Source: Pseudomonadota bacterium (lineage in GTDB: Bacteria > Pseudomonadota > Alphaproteobacteria > Caulobacterales > Caulobacteraceae). Taken from it: a stretch of 64,000 nt of DNA. The stretch is taken from positions 31,410 through 95,409 of the forward strand of contig JAEXZS010000066.1 in NCBI GenBank assembly GCA_023451375.1. The letters are read 5' to 3'. Below, one piece after another: positions 52,175 through 59,485 of this stretch. A model generated the notes under the pieces. That model was not told the origin of the DNA and did not search any database. It saw nothing but the letters and a program-made list of their open reading frames with translations. Both the position numbers and the translations under genes were made by a program. How positions within the stretch are numbered: position 1 is the first letter of the stretch; every line of letters starts with the position of its first letter.

Positions 52175-55100
52175 ATGTCGGCATCTCCACGCTCCTTCAC
52201 CCCGTCCTCAACCTCCCTGTCCCTGTTCGACGCGCCCTCAGCCGGCGACCGGGCCGCGAATGTCCTCGCCGTCGCCCGCGCCCTGTCCACGCATCTCGCG
52301 CGCTCGCGACCCCTGGACCGCAAGCTGGTCTCCAACGTCATGACCACCGGCTTCGGCGGCTCGGACGCGGAGGGCGTCTGGTCCTGGCGGGACGCCTATG
52401 AGGCGATCGAGGCGGCGACGGTGCTGCAGTTACGCCGGCTTGCGTCGCAGGTGGGCCGGCTCGAGGACGCCCCCGCCGAGATCGCCGCCCTGCTGGCGAG
52501 CGTGAGCGGCCTGGGTCTGACCCACAGCCGCCGCAGTGAGGAGCAGGTCGCGCTGGACCAGTTCTCCACCCCGCCGGAACTGGCCGCGCTCGCCGTTCTT
52601 TCTGCTCAGGTGCGGCCCGGCGACCGGGTGCTGGAGCCGTCGGCCGGCACTGGTCTGATCGCAGTCGTCGCGGAAGCCTGCGGCGGCGAACTGACCCTCA
52701 ATGAGATCGGCGCCGGTCGGGCCGATCTGCTCGACGGCCTTTTCCCGAGGGCGACGCGATCCCGTCACGACGGCCGCCACGTTCAGGATGTTTTGCCGAA
52801 CGCCGGTCGCTTCGATGTCGCGGTCTGCAATCCGCCCTTCTCCGAGCTTGAAGCTCATCTGGTCGCCGCCTTCGCCGCCCTCGCCGACGGCGGACGCATG
52901 GCGGCCATCGTGCCGTTGACCGCCCTGGGCGATGACGCCCTGCTGGCGCGGCTGGGGTCAAGAGGCCGGATCCACGCCCGTATCGCCTTTCCGTCGCGCG
53001 CATTCGCCAGACATGGCACGACCGTCGACACCGGCCTCCTCGTCATCGACAGGACGGAGCCGGACGGGCCGCCGCCGCCGCTGACGGGCGGCGAGGATCT
53101 CGCCGCCTGCGCGGCGCTGGCGGCCGCCGTGACGGGGCGCGCGGGCGTCAAACCGCGCGCCCGGCTGGAGGTGGTGGCGAGCGCCCTTCTTTCCAGCCGC
53201 AACCGCTCGCTGGCTTTGCCATCCGGCCGGTTGGGATTTCTGGCCGGGGCGGCGCCGCTCGCCTACCAAAGTCGGCCCTGGGCGGGCGAGGGACGGGATG
53301 TCGGTCTGTATCAGGCCCACCAGCTGGCCCGGATAACGCTGCCGGAGCCCCGGCCGCATCCCTCGCCTCTGGTGGAGTCCGGGCCGATGGCGTCCGTCTC
53401 CCCGCCGGCCCCGACCTATCGGCCGGTCCTGCCGCCCGCCGTGCGGGACGAGGGACGGATCTCCGACGCCCAGACCGAAACCGTGATCTACGCCGGCGAG
53501 GCCCATGCCGGGATGTTGCCGGCCTGGTGGCGGCCCGGCGAGGCCGCGCACCATCTCTCCCTGTCGGGCGAGGACGACGAGGCCAGCTTCCAGCTGCGGC
53601 GCGGCTTCTTCCTCGGCGACGGCACCGGTTGCGGCAAGGGCCGGGAGATCGCCGCCGTCATCGCCGACAACATGGCCCAGGGACGGGTCAAGGCGTTGTG
53701 GCTGTCGAAGAACGACGCCCTGCTGGAGGATGCGCGTCGCGACTGGGGCGCGATCGGAGGCGGAGCTCATGACATCCTGCCCCTGAGCAGCTGGAAGCTG
53801 GGCGAAGGCATCCGGCTGGACCGGGGCATTCTGTTCACCACCTACGCGACCTTGCGTCAGCCGGCCCGGGGCGAGAAGGCTTCGCGGCTGGATCAGATCG
53901 TCGCCTGGCTGGGCGAGGACTTCGACGGCCTCATCGCCTTCGACGAGGCCCACGCCATGGCCAACGCCGCCGGCGGGGGAAAGGGCGCGCGGGGAACCAG
54001 GAAGGCCTCCCTCCAGGGGATGGCGGGGCTGGCCCTGCAGAACCGGTTGCCGGAGGCGCGCGTGCTCTATGTCTCCGCGACCGGCGCCACGACGGCGGAG
54101 AATCTCGCCTACGCTTCGCGGCTCGGGCTGTGGGGCGGACCGGAGGCGCCGTTCGTCACCCGCGATGACTTCCTCGACGCCATGGACAAGGGCGGAGTCG
54201 CCGCCATGGAGCTTGTGGCGCGGGAGCTCAAGGCGCTCGGCCTCTACGTCGCGCGGTCCCTGTCGTTTGAAGGCGTCGAGTACGAGCCGCTCTTCCACGC
54301 CCTGACGGAGGACGACATCCGCATCTGGGACGCCTGGGCCGACGCCTTCCAGCTGATCCACGCCAACCTGGCCGAGGCGCTCAAGGCGACAGGCGTCAAC
54401 GACGAGGAGGGCAGGGCGAAGAGCGGCCTCGCGGCGTCCGCGGTCCATTCCGCCTTCGAGGGCGCCAAGCTCCGCTTCTTCGGCCATCTGCTGGCGGGGC
54501 TGAAGGCGCCGACCCTGGCCGCCTCGATCCGCACCGATCTCGCTGAAGGCCGGTCGGCCGTCGTTCAGATCGTCTCGACGAACGAGGCCGTGATGGAACG
54601 CCGCCTGGCTTCCATCCCGCCGGAGGAGTGGAACAACCTCTCCGTCGACCTGACCCCGCGCGAATACGTCCTCGATTATCTGCGCGAGGCCTTCCCGGTG
54701 AATCTGATGGAGGCCGTCGAGGGCGAGGACGGCGCCGTCACCCTGGTTCCGATCATGATCGACGGACGACCGGCCGTCAGCCAGGAGGCGCTGCGGCGGC
54801 GCGAAGACCTGATTGAGCGGATGGCCCTGCTGCCCGCTGTCCCCGGCGTGCTGGACGCCCTGCTGGAGACCTTCGGCGCGGACGCGGTCGCCGAGATCAC
54901 CGGCCGATCGCGCCGGGTGGTTCTGCGCGACGGTCGGCGGCTGGTCGAGCGGCGCGGCGCCTCGGCGGCGCGCTCGGAGACCGACGCCTTCATGTCCGGC
55001 CGAAAGCGCATCCTGATCTTCTCGGACGCGGGCGGCACCGGACGCAGCTATCACGCCGACCTGTCGTCGCCCAATCAGCAGAGGCGCAGCCATTATCTGG

Positions 55101-56461
55101 TCGAGCCTGGCTGGCGCGCGGATACGGCCATACAGGGCCTTGGGCGCAGCCACAGGACCCATCAGGCCTGCCCGCCGCTGTTCCGGCCCGTGACCACCGA
55201 CATCCACGGCGAGAAGCGCTTCACCTCGACCATCGCGCGCCGGCTGGACTCCCTGGGCGCGCTGACGCGCGGAGAGCGTCGTACGGCGGGCGCGGGCCTT
55301 TTCCGCGCCGAGGACAATCTCGAGAGCCCCTGGGCGCGACGCGCCCTGCTGGTCTTCTATGGCGCGCTCGGCTTCGGCGAACTGTCGTCCATGAGCCTGG
55401 AGGATTTCGAGACCAGGACCGGCCTCAGACTGCGCGACGCGGACGGGTCCCTCAAGCCCTCCGACGACCTGCCGCCGATCCACACCTTCCTGAACCGGTT
55501 GCTGGCCCTGCGCATAGCCGACCAGAACGCCCTGTGCGCGGACTACGACCGCATTCTCGGCGGGATCCTGGATCGCGCCGCCGCGTCGGGCGAGCTGGAC
55601 CGGGGCCTCGAGGACATAGAGGCGGAGGAGCTGGAGGTAATCGAGGCCGAGACCATCCGCACCGATGTCTCCACCGGCGCGGAAACGGCGCTGGTGACCT
55701 TCTCGCTCAAGGTCCGGCGCGAAATCGTCACCTCGGAGGCCGCCTTGCAAGGGGCGCGCGATGCTGCGTTTCGCCTCGTGGTCAACGAGCGGTCGGGACG
55801 CGCCGCCCTCGCCGAGCTGGGCCTGACGACGACGACGGATGACGACCGGCTCGTGTCGGCCGTGCGCCTGTTGCGTCCGGACCAGCGCCAGGTGATGCCG
55901 GAGAAGGCGTTCGAGGAGTCGGCCTGGATGGAGACGGACGAGGGCGGCTGGCGCGCGATCTGGGACGAGGAGGTCGCGCGGACGGATCCCTGGCGGACGC
56001 GCCAGCTGACCCTGGCCACGGGCCTGCTGTTGCCGATCTGGGGACGGTTGCCGGCCAGGGGGTGTTCGGTGCGCCGCGTGCGCGCCCCGGACGGACGGCG
56101 ATGGCTCGGCCGGGTTCTCGACCCGGTCCAGGCCGCCAGTCTGAAGACCGCGCTCGGCCTGACCGAGGTCGGCGACGCCTGGGCCGACGGCGGGCGAACC
56201 GCCGCCATGGTGCTCGACCGCAATGTCCAGCTCGCCCTTTCGGGCGGGTTCTGGCTCAAGCGTTCCAGGGTGATGGACAGGTGGCGGCTGGAGATCGTCG
56301 GCGGGCGAACGGACCGCGACGCCCTGGTGGCCCTCGGGTGTTTCGTCGAGATCATCGCCTATGCGCCGCGGGTCTTCGCGCCGGTCGACCGTCCGGACGT
56401 GGTGGAGGCGGTGCTGCGCCGACACCCGGTGCAGTCGGTCCTCGACGGCGTGGCGGCCTGA
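52175..56461 (+). CDS. DNA methyltransferase fused to Strawberry-notch-like SF2 helicase
   Basis: A 1428-residue fusion. The N-terminal adenine-type methyltransferase has QFSTPPELAALAVL, VLEPSAGTGLIAVVAE and NPPF (Asn219). After a 200-residue linker comes the Strawberry-notch helicase: Walker A GDGTGCGKGRE (Lys488), Walker B FDEAHAMAN (Asp590), and the C-terminal helicase stretch FSDAGGTGRSYHADLSS with GLGRSHRTHQ (about residues 945-1000). Such fusions are found on phages, plasmids and ICEs, with roles in modification or anti-defence suspected but not shown. Confidence 0.88.
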   Translation: MSASPRSFTPSSTSLSLFDAPSAGDRAANVLAVARALSTHLARSRPLDRKLVSNVMTTGFGGSDAEGVWSWRDAYEAIEAATVLQLRRLASQVGRLEDAPAEIAALLASVSGLGLTHSRRSEEQVALDQFSTPPELAALAVLSAQVRPGDRVLEPSAGTGLIAVVAEACGGELTLNEIGAGRADLLDGLFPRATRSRHDGRHVQDVLPNAGRFDVAVCNPPFSELEAHLVAAFAALADGGRMAAIVPLTALGDDALLARLGSRGRIHARIAFPSRAFARHGTTVDTGLLVIDRTEPDGPPPPLTGGEDLAACAALAAAVTGRAGVKPRARLEVVASALLSSRNRSLALPSGRLGFLAGAAPLAYQSRPWAGEGRDVGLYQAHQLARITLPEPRPHPSPLVESGPMASVSPPAPTYRPVLPPAVRDEGRISDAQTETVIYAGEAHAGMLPAWWRPGEAAHHLSLSGEDDEASFQLRRGFFLGDGTGCGKGREIAAVIADNMAQGRVKALWLSKNDALLEDARRDWGAIGGGAHDILPLSSWKLGEGIRLDRGILFTTYATLRQPARGEKASRLDQIVAWLGEDFDGLIAFDEAHAMANAAGGGKGARGTRKASLQGMAGLALQNRLPEARVLYVSATGATTAENLAYASRLGLWGGPEAPFVTRDDFLDAMDKGGVAAMELVARELKALGLYVARSLSFEGVEYEPLFHALTEDDIRIWDAWADAFQLIHANLAEALKATGVNDEEGRAKSGLAASAVHSAFEGAKLRFFGHLLAGLKAPTLAASIRTDLAEGRSAVVQIVSTNEAVMERRLASIPPEEWNNLSVDLTPREYVLDYLREAFPVNLMEAVEGEDGAVTLVPIMIDGRPAVSQEALRRREDLIERMALLPAVPGVLDALLETFGADAVAEITGRSRRVVLRDGRRLVERRGASAARSETDAFMSGRKRILIFSDAGGTGRSYHADLSSPNQQRRSHYLVEPGWRADTAIQGLGRSHRTHQACPPLFRPVTTDIHGEKRFTSTIARRLDSLGALTRGERRTAGAGLFRAEDNLESPWARRALLVFYGALGFGELSSMSLEDFETRTGLRLRDADGSLKPSDDLPPIHTFLNRLLALRIADQNALCADYDRILGGILDRAAASGELDRGLEDIEAEELEVIEAETIRTDVSTGAETALVTFSLKVRREIVTSEAALQGARDAAFRLVVNERSGRAALAELGLTTTTDDDRLVSAVRLLRPDQRQVMPEKAFEESAWMETDEGGWRAIWDEEVARTDPWRTRQLTLATGLLLPIWGRLPARGCSVRRVRAPDGRRWLGRVLDPVQAASLKTALGLTEVGDAWADGGRTAAMVLDRNVQLALSGGFWLKRSRVMDRWRLEIVGGRTDRDALVALGCFVEIIAYAPRVFAPVDRPDVVEAVLRRHPVQSVLDGVAA

Positions 56462-56469
56462 ACGGGCGC

Positions 56470-56489
56470 GGACGGGCGAAGGCCCGTCC
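56470..56489 (+). terminator. Hairpin just after the helicase stop
   Basis: GGACGGGC (56470-56477) pairs perfectly with GCCCGTCC (56482-56489), loop GAAG. No T-run follows, so it may protect the transcript end or weakly terminate. Confidence 0.45.
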
Positions 56490-56502
56490 GCCAGGAAGGA
56501 TC

Positions 56503-56580
56503 GGAGGAAGGGAGGTCTCGGGTTGAGGCGGGATCGGGGAGATCGGCTCCCCGTCAGCCTCGGATATCAAGGAGACTGAC
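56503..56580 (+). promoter_or_regulatory. Purine-tract leader D (first ssb-like gene): nested hairpins and paired ribosome site
   Basis: GGAGGAAGGGAGG (56503-56515) precedes GTCTC (56515-56519), which can pair with GAGAC (56572-56576) inside the ribosome-binding site AAGGAGAC. Enclosed are GAGGC/GCCTC (56525-56529 with 56557-56561) and an inner 7-bp hairpin CGGGGAG/CTCCCCG (56535-56541 with 56547-56553). Three stacked stems ending on the ribosome site suggest translational control. Confidence 0.6.
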
Positions 56581-56934
56581 ATGCAGACCATGGTGTTCAC
56601 GGGTCGCCTCGCGGCCGACCCCCAGATCAGCGAGGACTTCGGCAAGGCGGTTTTCCGCCTGCTCGAGCAGCGCGGAACCGACAACGCCGGCAAGCCCCGG
56701 CTGGTCGGCGTCAACTGCGTCAGCTGGTCCAGGGGGCTGAACGAGAAGGTCATCGCCCGGGGGCTCGCCCAGGGCTGCGAAGCCCTTGTCGTCGGCGCCT
56801 TCATCGACACCGCCTACGCCGCCAGGGACGGCCAGGAGCGCACCGCCAAGGAGCTGGTGGTGAACCGCCTGACCGTCCTCGACTGGGCCGAGGACCGCCA
56901 GAGCGACGCGGCCGACGACCGCGCCGCCGTCTGA
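56581..56934 (+). CDS. SSB-like OB-fold protein, first copy
   Basis: A 117-residue single-stranded DNA-binding-like protein: MQTMVFTGRLAADPQISEDFGKAVFRLLEQ and VNCVSWSRGLNEKVIARGLAQGCEALVVGAFIDTAYAARDGQERTAKELVVNRLTVLDW broken by OB-fold turns. It lacks the acidic DDIPF tip that recruits partner proteins, ending DDRAAV instead. Adjacent to a second SSB-like gene with that tip. Confidence 0.78.
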   Translation: MQTMVFTGRLAADPQISEDFGKAVFRLLEQRGTDNAGKPRLVGVNCVSWSRGLNEKVIARGLAQGCEALVVGAFIDTAYAARDGQERTAKELVVNRLTVLDWAEDRQSDAADDRAAV

Positions 56935-56967
56935 TCCCCACAACTCGAAATCCAAGGAGACTGAATT

Positions 56968-57381
56968 ATGCAGACCCTGACCATCGAAGGCTATCTGGCC
57001 GCCGACCCCTCTATTCTGTCGGCCCAGGGCTCGGGCAAGAAGCGCGCGAGCTTTCGCGTCCTGGAGACCACCCGCTTCCGCCGCGCCAACGGCGAGCCGG
57101 GCGAGCGCACGACCGGGTTCAACTGCATCTGCTTCAACGAGGGCACGGCCGAGAACTACATCGAGCCCTATGCGAAGAAGGGCAGTCGGGTCGTCATCCA
57201 GGGCCATGTCGAGAACGACACCTGGACCGGCAAGGACGGGGTCGAACATTACGACCTGCGCCTCATCGTCGGCGACATCCGGCTGAAGAACCGGAGGGAG
57301 CGGGCGAATGCGCCGTCCGGCGTGGCCGAGGGCGTCGATGCCGCCGGCGGCTACGACCTGAACGACGACATCCCGTTCTGA
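56968..57381 (+). CDS. ssb: Single-stranded DNA-binding protein (SSB), second copy
   Basis: A 137-residue OB-fold protein: MQTLTIEGYLAADPSILSAQGSGKKRASFRVLETTRFRRANGEP in pieces, GSRVVIQGHVENDTWTGKDGVEHYDLRLIVGDI, and a C-terminal DLNDDIPF tip for protein partners. Probably coats element DNA during transfer or replication. It shares a transcript with the first SSB-like gene (33 bases apart). Confidence 0.85.
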   Translation: MQTLTIEGYLAADPSILSAQGSGKKRASFRVLETTRFRRANGEPGERTTGFNCICFNEGTAENYIEPYAKKGSRVVIQGHVENDTWTGKDGVEHYDLRLIVGDIRLKNRRERANAPSGVAEGVDAAGGYDLNDDIPF

Positions 57382-57408
57382 CCGGACGGAGGACGGACAG
57401 AGGCGATC

Positions 57409-57441
57409 AAGGCCCGGGGCGCTTCGCGCTTCGGGCCTTTT
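57409..57441 (+). terminator. Terminator after ssb
   Basis: AAGGCCCG (57409-57416) pairs with CGGGCCTT (57432-57439), with an inner GCGC TTCG CGC hairpin, then TTT. The ssb pair ends here. Confidence 0.85.
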
Positions 57442-57464
57442 CGCGTCGGGCCGCGCCGGAGGGT

Positions 57465-57518
57465 GGAGGAAGGGCGGAGGCGGGCGGGCCAATGGGGCTC
57501 GTTGACGAGGATCCTCCC
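57465..57518 (+). promoter_or_regulatory. Purine-tract leader E (gcrA-like gene)
   Basis: GGAGGAAGGGCGG at 57465-57477, followed by CTCG TTGA CGAG (about 57499-57510) and a GAGGATCC ribosome-site region before the ATG at 57519. Short but has the same order of parts: tract, hairpin, ribosome site. Confidence 0.45.
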
Positions 57519-57974
57519 ATGACCGTCTGGACCGAAGATCGTATCACGCGCCTCAGGAGCCTCTGGTGCGAGGGCCGCACCGCCGAGTCCATCTCGCGCG
57601 ATCTGGGCGCCGGCATCAGCCGCAGCGCCGTGCTCGGCAAGGTGCATCGCCTGGGGCTCTCCGCGCTGCGGCCGGAGTCGGCCGCGGGCGAGAACCGTCC
57701 CCGCCCGGCCGCCACGGAGAGAACCCGGCCGCCGGCCGGTGCTCGCTCGGAGGTCCGTCACGGTTCGGCCGTTTCGCCGTCCGTCGGACGGCGCACCGTC
57801 CTGACGATCCGACGAAGAGAATGCCGCTGGCCGCTCGGCGATCCGCTTCAGCCTGGCTTCAGTCTCTGCGGTTGTCCCGTCAGCCGCGGCGCCTTCTGCA
57901 GCGATCACGCGGCCATCGCCTATCGCGGCGCGACCCAGACGTTCGAGCAGTTGGCCCGCCTGGCCGGCGTGTGA
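57519..57974 (+). CDS. GcrA-family cell-cycle regulator homologue on the mobile element
   Basis: A 151-residue protein with the GcrA N-terminus (MTVWTEDRITRLRSLWCEGR, then ISRSAVLGKVHRLGLSAL) and the C-terminal block CRWPLGDP, FSLCGCPVSRGAFCSDHAAIAY. In Caulobacter GcrA binds sigma-70 and methylated GANTC sites to regulate S-phase genes. The chromosomal copy should be elsewhere; this one is encoded within a mobile element. Start 57519 chosen over 57492 because MTVWTEDR is the family start. Confidence 0.88.
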   Translation: MTVWTEDRITRLRSLWCEGRTAESISRDLGAGISRSAVLGKVHRLGLSALRPESAAGENRPRPAATERTRPPAGARSEVRHGSAVSPSVGRRTVLTIRRRECRWPLGDPLQPGFSLCGCPVSRGAFCSDHAAIAYRGATQTFEQLARLAGV

Positions 57975-58106
57975 CGATCCCGGTCGCGGCGACCAGCTCG
58001 AAGGCGCTGAACGGCCGCCGCGTCGACGGGTTGGCGCGGCCGACCCGGTCGACCGCGGGCGAAAGACCGCGCCGTGTCCTCGTCCGCATCGGCGCGCCGG
58101 CGCCGA

Positions 58107-58150
58107 GTTGTGTCCTCGCCCAAGCGGGCGAGGACTTGCCCCCACACAAC
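58107..58150. other. Strong two-tier hairpin in a gene-free 343-base stretch
   Basis: GTCCTCGCCC (58112-58121) pairs perfectly with GGGCGAGGAC (58126-58135), loop AAGC. An outer stem GTTGTGT (58107-58113) with ACACAAC (58144-58150) extends it, competing by two bases. The surrounding 57975-58317 has no gene I can support. It could be a small RNA, terminator or transfer-origin hairpin. Confidence 0.5.
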
Positions 58151-58214
58151 GCCCTCCGATTTTGTCACGCCACCCCGGAAGTCAACGGCTGCGCCGTTCC
58201 CCTCCGCGGCCCGC

Positions 58215-58271
58215 GAAGGGCGGTCCGCTCCGGTGACTGCCGGGGACCCCGCCGTGGCCAAAACCGGGGTC
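58215..58271 (+). promoter_or_regulatory. Purine-tract leader F (DUF2493 gene)
   Basis: GAAGGGCGG (58215-58223), a shorter copy of the repeated tract, is followed by a stem GACCCCG/CGGGGTC (58245-58251 with 58265-58271). AAGGA before the ATG at 58318 is the ribosome site. This copy is weaker than the others. Confidence 0.4.
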
Positions 58272-58317
58272 GTTGCGCTTGGGGCGCTCGACATTCTTCA
58301 TCTCAAGGAATGAACCC

Positions 58318-59256
58318 ATGACCCTCCACAGCACCGCCTTCATCGCTTCGTCGAAGTCCGACTCCGCCTTCGACGACCTGTCCGCCTCGCTCCGCGATCC
58401 GCGCCCGCATCCGACCGAGGACGCCCTGGTCCAGCTCGGGCGCGCGCTCATGACCGAGCTGGTGGACGTGATCTCCGACACCGCGCTGGAGGACTATCAG
58501 ACCATGCTCGGCGAGGCCCTCATCGGCGCCTTCCATTCGGCGGCCGGACGGATCGAGCGCGACGCCGATCGCGCCCGCGATACGATGCGCTCGCTGCAGC
58601 GGGACTTCGATGGATCGGAGGCGGCCGATGTCGAACTCCAGGAGGCGACGGCGACGGCCCGGGCCGGGGATGCGGCGACGCAGGCCGCCGAGCTTATCCG
58701 GGACGCGGCCTCGGACACCTGGACGATCGCGACCGGCGAGGTCTGGACGGCGTGGCGCGGCAGCCGGCGGGGCACCTTCCTGACAGCCGCCCAGCTGGAA
58801 GCCAAACAGGCGATCCGGGCGGTCCGCAACCGCCGGGCCGGAGAGCAGGATCCGGGTGGTCCGATCATCGCCTTCAGGGGCGCTCCGACGGCGACTACCC
58901 AGGCGGACGCGGGCCGGATCTTCGACGCGCTCAACTGGGCCAAGCAGGAGTGGCCGGACATGGCCCTGGCGACGACCGGGGCGAAGGGGTCCGAGAAGCT
59001 GGCGATCAGATGGGCGCAGCAGAAGGGCGTGAAGCTCATCCTCGCCCGCGCGGATTTCGACGCGCACGGGAAGGCCGCTCCCTTCCGGGCGAACGAAGAG
59101 TTGATCGCGCTCGAGCCGGAAGTCTGCCTAACCCTGGTCCATTCGGTGGATCGGACGCGGGGAGAGCAGCGACCCTTCGGACCGGCGCTCAACCTTGGCC
59201 AGAAGGCGATGGAGAACGGGCTGCGGCACGTGCCCATCAAGGCGCGCGCAGCCTGA
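58318..59256 (+). CDS. DUF2493 (SLOG-like) domain protein
   Basis: A 312-residue protein. The C-terminal third is a DUF2493 Rossmann-like domain: IIAFRGAPTATTQADAGRIFDALNWAKQEWPDMALATTGAKGSEKLAIRWAQQKGVKLILARADF (seen in pieces), followed by ALEPEVCLTLVHSVDRTRGEQRPFGPALNLGQKA. The N-terminal 170 residues are helical. SLOG-type domains bind nucleotide ligands in defence or stress systems, but for DUF2493 on ICEs the role is unknown. Confidence 0.78.
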   Translation: MTLHSTAFIASSKSDSAFDDLSASLRDPRPHPTEDALVQLGRALMTELVDVISDTALEDYQTMLGEALIGAFHSAAGRIERDADRARDTMRSLQRDFDGSEAADVELQEATATARAGDAATQAAELIRDAASDTWTIATGEVWTAWRGSRRGTFLTAAQLEAKQAIRAVRNRRAGEQDPGGPIIAFRGAPTATTQADAGRIFDALNWAKQEWPDMALATTGAKGSEKLAIRWAQQKGVKLILARADFDAHGKAAPFRANEELIALEPEVCLTLVHSVDRTRGEQRPFGPALNLGQKAMENGLRHVPIKARAA

Positions 59257-59277
59257 TCGTTCGAGACTGAAATCAAC

Positions 59278-59311
59278 GACCCGCTTTGCCTTGGCCGGGC
59301 GGGTCCTTTTC
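59278..59311 (+). terminator. Terminator after the DUF2493 gene
   Basis: GACCCGC (59278-59284) pairs with GCGGGTC (59299-59305) and is followed by CTTTTCT. It closes element 1 as I read it. Confidence 0.78.
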
Positions 59312-59315
59312 TGGG

Positions 59316-59331
59316 CACCATTTGTTCTTCT
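59316..59331 (+). other. Candidate attachment-site copy between the two elements
   Basis: ACCATTTGTTCTTCT here resembles ACCATTTAATCTTCT at the tRNA-Pro 3' end (47881-47895) at 13 of 15 positions. It lies about 160 bases before the integrase. The gap 59332-59485 is AT-richer than its surroundings and has no gene. Longer identity to the tRNA T-arm is absent, so this is only a weak att candidate. Confidence 0.35.
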
Positions 59332-59485
59332 CACGTTCTCCCAAATAATCTATAAAACCCGCAGAAATCCTAGGGATTTGGCCCTTGGATCGTTCCGGAT
59401 CGTCCCGCCTGTTCTCGGGAGTTCCAGACACTTTTGTGGGCCTTTTGAGGCCGTTTCGCAAAGGCCCAGATGAAAAGGCCCCCAC

